DNA of 64,000 nt from Henckelia pumila (taxonomy: Eukaryota > Streptophyta > Magnoliopsida > Lamiales > Gesneriaceae). Made by a program: the position numbers and the translations under genes. Where the stretch lies: NCBI RefSeq assembly GCF_033568475.1, contig NC_133123.1, positions 190,315,821-190,379,820 on the forward strand, in the 5' to 3' direction. The notes below the pieces were generated by a model that searched no databases, was not told the origin of the DNA, and saw only the letters and a list, made by a program, of their open reading frames with translations. Below, piece by piece: positions 47,096 through 60,174 of the stretch. Each line of letters begins with the position of its first letter. Within the stretch, counting starts at the first letter, position 1.

Positions 47096-47488
47096 CAGTT
47101 CAGTCGCGGTACAATTCTATTCAATCTGGTTCGCTGCTGGTTGTTTCCTGTTCAATATTCGTCGAGAAAATATATTTCCTATTCAAGAGAATTAGGACAC
47201 AAATATCTCAATTTCAGTAATTTCGTGTCCATAATCTCTATTCAAAATTTCATTCCATCTCAGGAATATTCAAATCTGCATTTCTAATATAACATGCTTT
47301 ACTATATAACAAATAATCATGTTTCGTAATTTAAATCAAAAAATCATGTAATTCAAATAATTCATGAAATAATAAAGCATGCTTGCATGGAATTCAATTA
47401 TTCAAATAAAGAATTCAATCGCATGCGAGAAATCAAATCATGCGGACTCGATCTACCCCGCTCACTTCTAATCAATCCAAGAACTTAT

Positions 47489-47500
47489 CGATCTGATATC
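47489..47500 (-). other. Degenerate primer binding site of element C
   Basis: ATCTGATATCAC at this place corresponds to the tRNA-Met complement CTCTGATACCAC with changes. It lies just inside the 5' LTR. Confidence 0.6.
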
Positions 47501-47506
47501 ACTTAA

Positions 47507-49740
47507 TGTGAGAACCTCGGTTCTAAAAATCTAATCAAGAATAAATCATTCAATAATAGATAAAGAGTCTGAACTAAAGAGGTAAATAAAATTTTTTTAA
47601 AAGCATGCATGAACCCCGTGCACCTCTGTGCCCGGGTCCGTGCATTAACCTGTAGCCAAGGGTTTGGAGACTACAAAAATAAACGGACCTATTGCACCCT
47701 CCGTGCAGAACTAATGCACTAAAAACCCAACTCTCTATTTTATGAACGGACCCCGTGCACCCTCCGTGCTCGGGTCCGTGCCCAACTTTTCAAAATCAAC
47801 AAGTTACTGCCTCTAACATTGTTCACACGGACCCATGCACGGATGCATGTACATGGTCCGTGCATGAACAAATTCCAACATAAATAAGATGCGAGGGTAC
47901 ACGGACCCCTACACTGACGTAGGCACGGGGTTCGTGCCCTGCTAATTTTCTGAAAAACAAGAACAGACAGCAGAACATGTAAATCCACAAATCAACTCAA
48001 ACTCATTTCAACATGCATAAATCCAATACAAGATAGTTCTAAGTTGTACAAATATTCAAAGGAGTAGAACATGCATCAACTCTAAGTTCTACAATTCAAA
48101 ATACAATAGGAGATACAAACGAGTTCAACAATACAAATATCAACTTCTAAACCAAGTCCTCACTTCTATCATTCCCAACTCGATCTAGTCATGCTGCCTC
48201 TGACTCGAACCTATCCCACCTGTTGCCAAGCACACATACAAAATAAGACAACAGTCGGATAACTCCGTTGAGAATAACATTCCCAGTAAAAGAGACATAA
48301 CGAGTAAATCCACGTAATATATCAAATCATGATATACGTAATAACTAGACAAGCAATTCAAGTAGTATATCAACCACCTGAAATATCAACAACTCAATTC
48401 GAAATGCAATAAAATGCAATGCATGTCTTTAAAACACGATTATCGACTCGGATAATCCAAGAATCTGGTTTTTTCTTTTGGGATCCCGAGGTCAAGATAT
48501 CACAACAACTCACCGACTCTCCCGATCGGGGTGGATGATGCATATCTCAATCCTCTAGACTCTGGAGCAACTATAAGGAGCCTCTGGCTAATGGAGTAAC
48601 TCGACGACCAATGCCCCTCGATTATAGTCCCCAAAAAGTCTAATTAAGACTGAGCGAATCGGCCCTTTTAAATCAATCGTTCTGGCGCAGTATGAATGCA
48701 TATGAAAATCGTAATACATTCAAGTAATTCAACTCAACGCATTTATTCAATCAAAACAGGTAATCATGCATGTATGTGATTTAGGGACTCGAGAATAAGT
48801 CTAAACTCGAGTATTCGTCCTTTTTTGATTCGATGTTGTCTATTACCTTGTCTTCGATTCGATGCATCTTGAATCTGGACAAGTTACAAGAACGAGAATT
48901 CTAATCAAAATTTCATTCAATCGTAATTCAACGATTAAGGTAAACTCGTTACCAATTCTCGATAAATTCTTCGACGATTCGGATTTCACGAAGTCTGAAC
49001 TCAACAATCTTCAACCAAATCTGTACGGAGATACAAAAGAGCTCAATATCCAACAATCCAATTCAAATCAAGCCCAAATACTCAATCAAACTCCTAAATT
49101 CTGAAAATCTCAAACCGGCGGCATAATGACTATAATTCGACTAACCGAAAAACCATAGACAACAATATATCGATCCAATTCAAATTCTAACACCAATAAT
49201 CAATCAAAACAATTCAAAATACAACAACATCTTAAACCCCATTTTCGAATTTAGCCTATAAAATCATAACAAATCCGAACGTCGTTCTTTTTCCAATCCG
49301 ACTTCGAATATACGATCTATGGTAGCTCAAGAACAACCTATCCAAAAATCATTTGATTCCAATAACATCCCAAAAATGAAGTATAGCCGATCGAAGAAAA
49401 ACTTGCAGTATAACGAAGCTCTCGATGCCGTGATCGTGAATATGCATTCAGATTGAATTTCTAATGGACATATCGAGCAAAAACCGGAATCAGAAAGCTT
49501 GAAGGAACATCCATGGAGGGAACCGGCTAGGAGGAAGAAGAAGAATAGAATGGTGAGCCACACGCCTCATCACCATAAATATCAAGTCAAAATAGTCAAT
49601 TCAAATTTTGGTCCCTGAATTTTTCAAAAATTGTAATTTGGTCCTTGATCAAATATCCATTCAACCCTCGAATTTCATAAACTCTGATTGTCAATATTAA
49701 CCTCCTATAATCTCGATTAGGATAATTTTAGGGCATTACA
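47507..49740 (-). mobile_element. 5' LTR of element C
   Basis: A 2,234-bp LTR, TGTGAGAACCTCGG to GGGCATTACA. It contains the same cacggaccc/gggtccgtg hairpin cluster (about 47610-47940) as the other copy, with some units lost. Confidence 0.85.
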
Positions 49741-50289
49741 CATGCATACATGAATTTATATATATATAGTATATGTTTTGTGATTGCATGAATTTTCCCA
49801 TATTGTTATTATTGGATAGAGCGTGTTGAGCCTCTAGGCTTACTAGACTTAAATAGTGCATGTGAGCAAGAATTTGATGTTGAGCTTATGGCCCCGACTA
49901 GTGGTGAGGACATATGAGCTCCCGGCAACTGGCTCGCCCGTGACCTTTGCCAGTTGTTTTTCAGTGGTTTTTGGATGTGATACAGTTTTCCGCACATGTA
50001 TTTATTATTTTATCATTTTATGAATTTTCTGATGAAATTTTTATGAAATATTTTAAGTTACAATATTTTATACATGGATTTCCTGTTTAAGTATTTATTT
50101 TAGAGATATTTACTTTATTTGCATGCAAAAGTAGTATTTTTGTGTATTATATTTTTACGAAATTTAATTTTAAGTCTAAATACATATATGTATGGGCATA
50201 TTATTATCTTTATTTTTCAACCAAGTATATATATATATATATAGTATAAATTATTTAAAAAAATTCAGTAGTAATTATGGGTCTTTTCA

Positions 50290-51050
50290 CTAGATTTACA
50301 CGGATAAGATTCTAAGTTCTTATCAAACTTCTTCAAACGATGATGTGTAAAACTAAGCTTTGAAAGCTTAGAACTCTCAAATCCTTGTAGTGCGATCAAT
50401 GCTCTTCAACAACACCTTGGATTTGAGTAACCTTTGAAAAGATTTCTTGAAGATCAGATTTGCTTCTGCTTTGCGAAGGGTTGAGTGAGCAATAGAGTGT
50501 TGAGAAAGTTTTTGTGCTCAAGATCGAAGGCTTTTGACAATGAGTTAGCTATGCATCGTACTCTCTGTCTTTTGCTCCATATTTCTCTGTTATTTATATC
50601 TTAGTTTCTAAGGTCTTTTTTTCTTTGATATCAACACTCTATCTTAGTTGCTTTGTCAACGTGATAAGAGATGTCTTTTCAAGCAGATACTTAGCTGATT
50701 ATATTCCTCTTTAAGTGGAGTAAAGTCTGCTAGACTTTGAATATCTGTTCTGGAGTTGCCTTTATGTCCATTCAATGTGTCTTCACAATAAATGATATTT
50801 ATGGCTTTTAAAACATTATCAGACGGCTCCTTAAATGCTTGTCCTTTAGCATTTAAGTTGTCTTGTCAAATATCCGTTACTCAGCACTTGTGGCTTTAGA
50901 GATTTCGTTATCGAAATCAAATCTTAAGTAAGCAAAACCCAACAGTGAATACAACATTCTTTTATTACATTTGGACATTTTTACAAGATACAACATGAAA
51001 ACCAACAAGATAATCAAAACAACTCGGGATGATTTGAACGCATCCGACTC
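50290..51050 (-). mobile_element. LTR-like sequence of uncertain family
   Basis: Non-coding sequence between LTR E and the pol remnant D. On the minus strand it has a TATA-like AGATATAAATAAC near 50592-50604, so it may be an LTR transcribed leftward, possibly the 3' LTR of D. I could not define its ends. A frame at 50877-51062 has no motif. Confidence 0.35.
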
Positions 51051-51059
51051 TTTGGTTTC

Positions 51060-54000
51060 CAAGTGGCTTCTTCAGTGCCTCTTAGACTAATACAAGAGGA
51101 ATGATCTTGTTCTGCAACACTTTGTCTTTACGATCCAAAATACGCAATAGTCTCTCCACATATGTCAATTCTGTATCTAGTTGTACCTCAGACGAGTGTA
51201 ATATATGAGACTCATCTGCCAAATATCATCGCAACAGTGATACATGAAACACATTGTGGATACTAGACAGATACGGCAGCAATGCTAGCCTGTAAGATAA
51301 ATCTCCAATGCTTTTCAAAATCTCAAATGGACCAATAAATCTTGGAGATAGCTTTTCCATGAGACCAAATCTCAAAATATTCCAGAACGGTGAAACATTC
51401 AAGAAAACTCTTTCACCTGCTTGGAACTGCAAAGGTCTACGCTTGGTTTTAGCATAACTGGCTTGACGATCATGTGCAGTCCGGATCCGTTTTTTGATTT
51501 TATCAACTATATCAATAGCATGTTGAACTAACTCTGGTCCTTCCACCTATCATTCCCCAACTTCTTCCAAGAACAATGGAGTACGACATCGTTGCCCATA
51601 TAACGCTTTAAATGGTGTCATACCAATACTGCGGTGATAACTGTTGTTGTATGCAAATTCAACCAATGGCGAATGATCTTGCCATGTTGAACCAAAATCC
51701 ATAGTACAGAACATATCCTCAAGAGTACAAATATTATGCTCTGATTAGCCATCAGTCTCTGGATTATAAGCAGTACTCAAGCTAAGAGTAGTACCCAAAA
51801 CACGCTGAAAACTCCCCCCAAAATCTAAAAGTAAACTTGGGGTCTTTATCGATGACAATGCTCATATGCACGCCATGAAAATATACAATCTCCTCAATGT
51901 ACAAGCGAGCCATCCGATTGAAAGTATAATATTGGTTATACGAAAGGAAATGCACTAAATTGGTGAGTCGATCCACCACAACCCAGATAGCATCACAATT
52001 TCTTGGGGATATCAGGCAAATGGGCCACAAATTCCATCGTGATAAACTCCTATTTTCAATCAAGATTAATCGGTAAACTATGAAGCAATCCTCTAGATCG
52101 TAGGTGTTTTGCCTTAACCTGATGGAACGCAAAACACTTAGAAACATAATGGTAAATGTTGTGCTTCATGCCCTTCCACCAAAACCGAGTTTGCATGTAC
52201 ATCTTATTGATCCCTGGGTGAATACTCAACTTTGTACGATGAGCTTGAGATAGAATCTCGTTTCTTAAAGTATCATCCCCAGGTATAACAATACGACCAG
52301 ACAAACACAGAAAACCATCTGACTAATAATGAAATCAAGACATACTATCACTGTTGGCCAACCGAGCCAATCGCTGAGTCTTTGGATCAGACATCTGAGC
52401 ATTCCAAATATGAAAATAAAAAGTTGGCTCATATAGAATCGCAAACATCCGAATACTCTCTATTCCCTTCTTTTGCTTGAAGGTATATCCTAAAGAATAA
52501 TAATCCTGAATCGCACTGGAGATAAGACAAGTCTGAAGTGCGGATACTCATACTTGCGACTCAAAGCATCAGCGGTAAGATTAGCAGCACCTGGATGGTA
52601 TCGAATCTCACAATCATATTTCTTCAGTAAATCCATCCATCTACGTTGTCTCATGTTCAACTCAGCCTGAGTGAACAAACACTTTAAACTCTTGTGATCA
52701 GTGAAGATTTCAAACTTCTCACCATAGAGATAATGGAGTCAAATCTTCAGTGCAAAGATAAAAGCTGCTAATTCAAGATCATGCACTAGATAATTTCCTT
52801 CATGCACCTTATACTGTCTAGAAGTTTATGCAATCATATGATCATTCTGAGTCAAGAAACATCTTAACCCTTGCAAAGAGGCACTAGTATACACAGCATA
52901 CCCTCCAAAACCATTCGGTAAATCCAGCATCGGCGCAAAAGTCAACCATCGATGAAGTTCACATAAAATTTCTTCATAATTTGAGGACCACTCAAAAGAT
53001 ACGCCCTTCTGAGTAAGTTGCGTCAAGGATCGAACTAACTGCGAGAAATTGACGATAAAACAACTGTAATACCCTGTCAGACCTAGAAAAATATGGATCT
53101 CAGCCACCGTCGTCGGACGCGACCAGTTCAACACACCCCTAATCTTGCATGGATCAACTGAAACTCCTTCACTAGATATAACATGGCCAAGAAACACCAC
53201 ACGATCAATCCAGAATTCGGTAAATGAGATCCTCTCTGTATAGGTAGTTCCCCAAAGAAAATCTAAAGGTAGAGATTTATCCATACATGTGAGGTCCATT
53301 ATTTTCTTAGCGAACCCCATGTATATTGATTAATTTCCACCCTTAGATGCACAATGAGGGCACTACCTATACAGGTAGTTTGAAATGATCCCCAGAATTC
53401 ACACTTACTTAGCTTTGCGTAGAGTTTCTTCTCTCAAAGAGTCTGCAGAACAAGCCTCAGATGATATGCATGCTCATCCAAACTACGCGAATATACCAGG
53501 ATATCATCGATGAATATAACAACAAATATGTCCAAAAAGTCTCAAAAACACGGTTCATGAGATCCATGAATACAACCGGTGCATTAGTCAACCCAAATGA
53601 CATCACTAAAATCTCATAATGCCCATATCTGGTCTGAAATGCAGTTTTGGCTATATCCTAATCCTTAACTCACATCTAGTGATACCCAGATCTCAAGTCA
53701 ATCTTGAAATATATCGAAGTACCCTAAAGCTGATCAAATAGTCATCTATACGAGGCAAAGAGTACTTATTCTTGATGGTCAAGCAGTTCAACTGCCGATA
53801 ATCAATACAAAGACTCATAGACTCATTTTTCTTCTTAACAAAAAGAACATGTGCTCCATACGGAGATACACTAAGACGAATATATCCCTTGCCCGAGAGA
53901 TCTTGCAATTGCTGTTTTAATTCACTCATTTCTGATGGAGCCAGACGATACGATGCTCACGAAATAGATTATGTCCCTGAGACTAAATCAATGTCAAACT

Positions 54001-54420
54001 CAACTTCTTGAACATGAGAAAAACCCAGAATCTCATCAGGAAACTCATTAACGACTGGAAAATTCCTTATATCAACACTCTCAGTGGACAAATCAACTAC
54101 ATAGATGAGGTAGCTTTCCTCGCCCGACTCTAGAGCTTGACAGACAATCAAAGCTGATATCAAAGGCATCGGAGGTCGCGCACCCTCACCATAAAAAAAA
54201 CCAGCTATCATTTCCAATCGGATGAAATTGTACAAGTCTCTGATAACAGTACACTGAAGCTCGGTACGTGGTCAACATATCGATATCTAATATGCAATCA
54301 AAATCTTTCATTGCTAATATCATGATATTCGATTTCAGAACATTATCCTCAAATTCTAAAAGACAACCCAAACCTAGACGTTTAGCCAACGCTGACTGAC
54401 CAGTCGGTGTAGAAACAAAA
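51060..54420 (-). pseudogene. Element D: decayed Ty3/gypsy pol
   Basis: On the minus strand, from right to left: protease (54389-54186, DCILDIDML where relatives have ILGIDML), protease/RT junction (54235-53969), RT N-part (53929-53693, [12 protein letters not shown]), RT C-part and RNase H start (53210-52826), RNase H end (52678-52490), integrase finger (52304-52056), integrase core (52147-51782) and integrase C-terminus (51546-51226). Many stops and frameshifts break the frame and a MITE sits in RT. Gag is not recognisable. It is a chromovirus-like pol, distinct from A and B. Confidence 0.85.
53219..53391. mobile_element. 173-bp MITE in the RT region of element D
   Basis: It is flanked by a 9-bp direct repeat CCAGAATTC (53210-53218 and 53392-53400) that corresponds to uninterrupted RT coding sequence in relatives. 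Inverted ends share CTGTATAGGTAGT (left, about 53237) and ACTACCTATACAG (right, about 53362). A 9-bp duplication suggests a Mutator-like origin. It contributes part of an accidental open frame (53320-). Confidence 0.7.
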
Positions 54421-54429
54421 AGTACTACG

Positions 54430-55069
54430 TCTAGAGTAATGTAGGGTAATTTGTGACGCTTGACAAAACGTGCAGATATGAAGGAATGAAATGCATGGTA
54501 TCAATACGAATAAAAGCAGGTATACACGCTTGAATTCTCTGCAGTATTTAGCCTACTTGGCTCTGGCCTTGCATGAGAACTGAGAGGATTTTGGTGTGAT
54601 TTTCAATTTTTCATAGGGTTTGAGGGTCTATTTATATGTTTTGCACTCCTTTTAATTTTGGCATAAAATCGTGCTATTCTTAGCTCTTCAACCATTCTAT
54701 ATTTTGTGGAGAAATCTCGGGTGCAAATCATTCCATGATTATTAAATTCTTTTTCACAATTTTGGTCTCAATCTTACCAAATTAAACTTCGAATCTTGGG
54801 TATCAATTTAGCAAGATTTCGAAGTTTTAACAGGTCCAATTTTGGAAGTTCAGTCGTCCAAACCCCGTCCAAATTTTCATGGGTTTTGTAGATGAAATAT
54901 TACTTCTCCATTTAGACATAAAATTTATATTTCATTATTTACCATAAAATTTGGCCTACCCAAAACATATGAAATAAATCCAAACAACAGAAATTCAAAA
55001 AAGCAAAATGGAAAAACATTGGTAAAGAGTATTTTGCCAAAACTAGGCAAATTTGGTGAGAGAATAAAC
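54430..55069. other. Spacer downstream of the F-box gene
   Basis: Contains the 3' UTR of the minus-strand F-box/PP2 gene at its right end. Nothing else is recognised. Confidence 0.5.
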
Positions 55070-56077
55070 TTAGGTAGATTCTTTAGGTCTGATCTCAATT
55101 CCTTGGATAATGAAATGATGCTGTGGGGAAGTATTGATACCCAACGTTTGCCTCTTGAGCCACCAACTGAGTCCCTGAACCTCCGACAAAAATATCAACA
55201 ATATTTCATCTTCCCCAGCAGCTCCCTTGACAAAATATTCTCCCAACTCCACTTCCATCCACCAATCCATTCTCCTCTTCGGGATCACCTCTGTTGCCCT
55301 TGGCTCTTGTGGGGCGTTCAAGAACACGCTACGTTTTTTCACCCGACTCCCTTTGATTCCAATATAAGCTTCAAGAGGAACGTTTATGTCATCTGACGCA
55401 GGCAACAGGAAACGATTCCTGAACACTAGGTATGCTGCATAGTTTGTTTCAGAAGTCAGCGTTTTGGTGTTTATATAGCCACGAACTTTCCACTGACGAT
55501 GAATCCTAGTCGCTATTCCTTCCATGTACCTGACTTATAATATAATATAACATATTTTTATTAACGCCACCATGACAAGATCATATTTGGATATATAATA
55601 TAACTTGGTTGTAAATGTAATTACCTGGGAATTTCTTGATATCTCGTAACGCCCCAAGCTGGGATGGTGAGCCCACTTCCTGCAATTAGCATGTAGATTT
55701 TCTTTCCACTCCATTTCTCTAACTGAAAGCTCTGTATGCCATTATTATACACACTAAATTAGTACAATAGACTTTCATGGAATAAGATATTATATATTGT
55801 AGCCTTGGATATTAAATACCTTGCAGCCAGAGTCTACGAGGATCGGAAAATTAGATAGACGAATATAAAAATCCTTTTTGGACCGAACCGTTGAGCCGGA
55901 AATGATGTCCTCGGATGGCAAGAAGCGCATCCAAACGGCGTCGGAATCGGCATGTGACCGGAATGTGGAGTTCACCACAGACAACCGGACAGCATCCTTT
56001 GGGGTCGTCAGAGAGAACACGTAGGTTATACAATCTGCCGGGAGGTCATTGATGTCGCGGCAGCTCGCCACTGCCAT
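55070..56077 (-). CDS. F-box protein with PP2 (phloem protein 2) domain, PP2-B type, 3 exons
   Basis: Exons are complement(join(55070-55529, 55625-55731, 55820-56077)); both introns (95 and 88 bp) are GT-AG and the joined frame gives 274 residues, normal for this family. The N-terminal F-box (about 8-50, INDLPADCITYVFSLTTPKDA) would bind SKP1 in an SCF ubiquitin ligase. The remainder, from SFQLEKWSGKKIYMLIAG (about 87) to the end, is a PP2 lectin-like domain thought to recognise N-glycans, so the protein may direct glycoproteins to degradation. An in-frame ATG at 56212 exists, but a TATA-like box lies between it and 56077, and relatives start just before the F-box, so 56077 was chosen. The gene looks intact. 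It is the sole copy here, although PP2-B genes often occur in clusters. Confidence 0.9.
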
Positions 56078-56194
56078 TTTTTTAATGTCTTTCTCTAAAG
56101 TATGTAAAATCAAAACTAAATATTCATAACACTCAGAATATATATGAGAGAAATCCACATCAAGAGTAGTTGTTTTTTGTGAATGATTAATAAT

Positions 56195-56206
56195 ATAATA
56201 TATAGT
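56195..56206 (-). promoter_or_regulatory. TATA-like box of the F-box/PP2 gene
   Basis: On the minus strand AACTATATATTA lies about 120 bp upstream of the chosen ATG, leaving a leader of roughly 90 nt. It argues against translation from 56212. Confidence 0.5.
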
Positions 56207-56214
56207 TGGCACCG

Positions 56215-58440
56215 CAATTTTTGCATGAAATACATCTGTCTCTTATAATTTTCATACTCATGATAAAAAACATGAATAATAAATAGGATGGAATAACAAA
56301 ATTATTATTGCATTTTCCTATCCTTGGTCGGGGTGGGCTTTAGTACTATACATGATAACAAACTTTAATGCAAACATTAATCCCGATAATCAATATATGA
56401 GCAACCCACCGGCTTGTTTGCGACTCGTTCATCATCAAACAGTGCTATGACAAAAAAATTTGGTTTTGAAATAATTGTTTGAAATCTGCCTAAAACAAGG
56501 CTCGAGATTTATACCTTCAAATCTGCCTAGAGTATCATATAGCTTGAAAACAACCTGTAAACGTAAGCATCCCTCAATGCTTTTGTACGTGGGGTTTGAT
56601 GAAAGATAGAAAAACAAGCCCTTTCTAAGGGTGTCGCTGAGGAATTTATTTTCTTCTTCTTTCTTCTTGGGATTTTGAAAGCAGCTTTTGTTTTCACTTT
56701 TTTCCTTTTATTTCGTTGCTTTTTTTTTTTTTTTTTTTTTTTCAAATTCAAGATTTTCTATCTAATGAATTTTCTATCTACGAATTTTAAGGCCCAAAAT
56801 TTTATAATTTAGACCAAATCCATTTTATTAAACCTTGTGGAACTCCTTAATAAAGCCGAGAAAATTGATATTTTTTTCATTGCAATTTTGGACTTTATTT
56901 TTAATCATATATAATTAATTTAATTTAAATGATAAAAATTGTAAATATATAAATTTTTTGTAATTATGCTAAATATTAAATAATTTGTATTATTTGGTCG
57001 TTTGATTTCTAGAGAAAAGGAGGGGTTAATTAAGGAGAACTTAAAGAAAACTAGCCGATTGTGGCACACCAATCAGGTGTATGTGTTCCATAAATAAAAT
57101 GGAGTATTTGTGATTATTTTGGTATAATTTTCAATTCTTATTTGAATAAAAATGATGAAACTATATTAAACAAGTAACTTTCTAAGATAATATGTGAGTT
57201 TTAAAATTTCAATTTGTAGAGATAATACCGAGTTTTTGAACTTTTGAAAGTGGATGAGATATTGAGGTTATGAGCAAATAAATTTACTAAATTTTTTATT
57301 TAATAATATTACTTTTTAAGTGGACAGAGATATTTTGTAAATTAATGGGTAAGTCTGTTGTGAGACGAGTCAACTCTACTCATAGTCACAGTAAAAAATA
57401 ATAATTTTACCATAAAAATAATAATTTTTCATGAGTAACTAAAATAAGATATTTGTATTACAAATTTGGCCTATGAGACTATCTCACTTGAGTTTTTTTT
57501 TATGTTTGTAATAGCATTTGGTGTCACCAATTCGGATCACTAAAGGCCTCAATCTATGTTTATAACTAATTAACTAACATAACCGTGCACACATGATGTG
57601 TGTGTAAAAAATAATATAATATATTTATAATTATATGTTATATATAATAATATATTTTTATTTTTCATTAATTATTTTAAATATGATTTTTTTATTAATG
57701 AATTTTTTTAAATTTCTAAAGTAATGTATAAATACATTTAAAATTTATTTATCTTATCCATAATTTTAGTTTAAAAAAATATGGAAAATATCTACAAAGA
57801 GAATCAAATTTACACATTTATTTAGAACAAGTGTAATTTTGGGGGAAAAAAATTGGTGTCCTCTATCTAAGGGTATATAGTATAGATATAGTCATATAGA
57901 TATAGAAAAATTAAAGTTATCAATTTTCTAGAACGTTATGACACACGATGCATGTGCCGTAGAAAATATATCGATAAATTGTTTTTTTTTTAAATTTAAA
58001 ATTGAAATTATCAATTTTTGAAATTGAAATGATATGGGGTAAGAGATAAAATGAAAATAGATATTTATAAACTATGAAATTACCCGTTAAAGATATTTTA
58101 GATTATGAAAAAGTTTCTCCAACATACCAAAAGTAAGTGTAGGGGGTTTAACTTTAATTAATACAAGTATTCGTATGCACGCGTTCCGTGTTCGTATAAT
58201 CTATTTTTTAATGAATGAAAAAAAAATAATGAAAAAAATACAAAAATGAAGTTTTGGTATATAAATATCTACCAAATGACAAAATTAAAAAAAAAAGAGT
58301 AAATGTAACATTTTCGTAATTAAATAGCTATCAAATGACAAAAAGTATGGACATATCAATGTGCCAAAGTCTCATTCATGCTTAATATGGCATGTTAAAT
58401 TAAATTAAGGTAATTTTGACATTGTAATGACGGATCATGA
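56215..58440. other. AT-rich spacer with poly-T tract and a MITE-like repeat
   Basis: A 23-nt T run lies at 56720-56742. Between about 57351 and 57490 TGTGAGACGAGTC and GAGACTATCTCAC form an inverted pair around AT-rich sequence, like the common plant gtgagacggtctcac MITE type; ends are uncertain. No gene is recognised. Confidence 0.45.
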
Positions 58441-58450
58441 TATTAAAAGC

Positions 58451-58977
58451 TCTCCGGATCTGTTTGGTAATTTTTTTTAGAAACAGCTTATAAGCTGTCA
58501 AAATAAGCTGTTGTTAAAAAATTAAGGGGAGGTACTTTTTTCAAAAAGATCTTATTTTAACATTCTATTTCTCTAAAATATCCTTAAATATTTTAATAAA
58601 TCTCCATCATATCCTCTACCCATTAAATATTAAATATTATTTTTTTAAAAAAATTCCAAATCACATAATTTTTTCTAAAATAAAATACTATAACAATTTT
58701 ATTTTTTAATATATGTTTATTCTAAAACTATTTTCATATATGTATAACTCGAAACATTATTTTCATATAATTATACCCTTTTTGGTAATTTCGACGATAA
58801 AAAGATCTTATAATACCAAACATATCAACATCTTTAAATTATTTAAAATAAGTTTATCCAAACACCTTAACAGTTTATTTTTAAAATAATTTCTAACAAC
58901 TTATAAGCTCGTAAAACAGCTTTTAAGCTTTAGGAGCTTATAAGCTCTTTTTAATAAGTTTAGCCAAACACCCTCTT
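58451..58977. mobile_element. hAT-like non-autonomous element
   Basis: The ends are inverted: TCTGTTTGGTAATTTTTT...AGCTTATAAGCT at the left and AGCTTATAAGCTCTTTTT...AGCCAAACACCCTC at the right. This TGTTTGG...CCAAACA layout with palindromic gcttataagc motifs is typical of widespread plant hAT MITEs. No clear 8-bp duplication was found. Confidence 0.5.
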
Positions 58978-60098
58978 AGTGAGATTATATATTATAAATC
59001 AAATGGAATAACTAGAAGGTTTTAAAATTCTAATCTCTAAAATTTACGAAACCTCTATAAATAAATTTCTGAAAAAATAATGTATGTTTATAAAATGTCA
59101 AAAAATATAACTGTCTTACGCGTCTGTTGACTCTATCGGATTGAAACCACCAAAATTTGGGTATGGGTTAGGTGGGTTTGTACTTTATATTTAGGTTTAA
59201 ATGGGTTTGGACGGGTATGGTTCTTACTCTTTAAGATCTTGGCGGCTCGTCCTAACAAACCTGATCAATTGTCATTCGTAACCAGGAGTGTCAAAATGAA
59301 CTCGACCCAAATCGACCCCAAAAGTAATGGGCTAGTGTTGAAGTTTTTCAAATTTTGGTAAAATCGTATTGGACTCAAAACCTTACTCGGAGAAGTTAGT
59401 TGAGTCCGAGTTAACTTGGATTGATTCGAGATATCTTATATATTGATATCATAGATTTTCATGATTTAATATTTATTTTGTAAAATTTTGATTTTTTAAA
59501 TAATTATTTATTTTGTATAACTAGGGGGTGTATTCGTTGCAGAGATTTACTGACTTTTTTTAAATGACAGACTTTTGTGGAGTTGATAAATTTCTGCAGA
59601 CTTTTATAAAATCTCACAGACTTTTAATGACTTTCACAGAATCTTGCAGATTTATTTTTCATGACTTTTATTGACATTTGTAAATTTTTTTCATGACTTT
59701 TATTGGCATTTGTAAATTTTTTGTAGAACCATATGTGTTTTGTAATTTATGATTTTGATTATGATTTATTTATTGAAATTATTAATCGAGTCTCAATACC
59801 TTATATTTATCTCTCTTTAAAATAATTTTATTTCTTTAAAATATTTTTATCTATCATATAAATAATTTTTACTTATAAATTTGGTTAATAAAAATCAATA
59901 AGTAGTATTAAACTTGTTGCAATTAAGAAATTAATATGAATCTATAAAATTTGAATTATTTAGTTTTATATAGTATAATATTCTTATTTATATAATATAT
60001 ATATATACACACACATTCGTATTAATAATATTTTTAAAATTACGTAAATATATCAAGTCAATATATATAAATCATATACATATACATATACATATACA

Positions 60099-60174
<76 letters not shown>

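Larger units (their letters stand above)
40978..49740 (-). mobile_element. Element C: decayed Ty3/gypsy retrotransposon
   Basis: The 8.8-kb element is flanked by CATGC duplications (40973-40977 and 49741-49745) inside LTR E. LTRs are 40978-43224 (3') and 47507-49740 (5'). Their first 80 bp differ at about ten sites, so it is much older than A. Internal sequence shows gag and integrase traces in minus orientation but no long frame. Its LTR ends resemble element F at the left edge of the window. Confidence 0.85.
38600..50289 (+). mobile_element. LTR E, plus strand, 5'-truncated, split by Cassandra and element C
   Basis: The block gatcgcgtagacgg near 38705 and the following ttcacccaaaatattttat are the reverse complement of the corresponding stretch in the LTRs of A and B (cgtctacgcgatc near 21895), so E is a related LTR in the opposite orientation. 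It continues to 40977, resumes at 49746 after element C, and ends GGGTCTTTTCA at 50289. The usual TGTAACACCC start is missing. No internal region is attached, so it is a solo or truncated LTR. Confidence 0.6.

Noticed and set aside
55019..55396. 125-codon plus-strand frame
   Set aside because: Antisense shadow of the last exon of the F-box/PP2 gene, which has splice sites and domain support.
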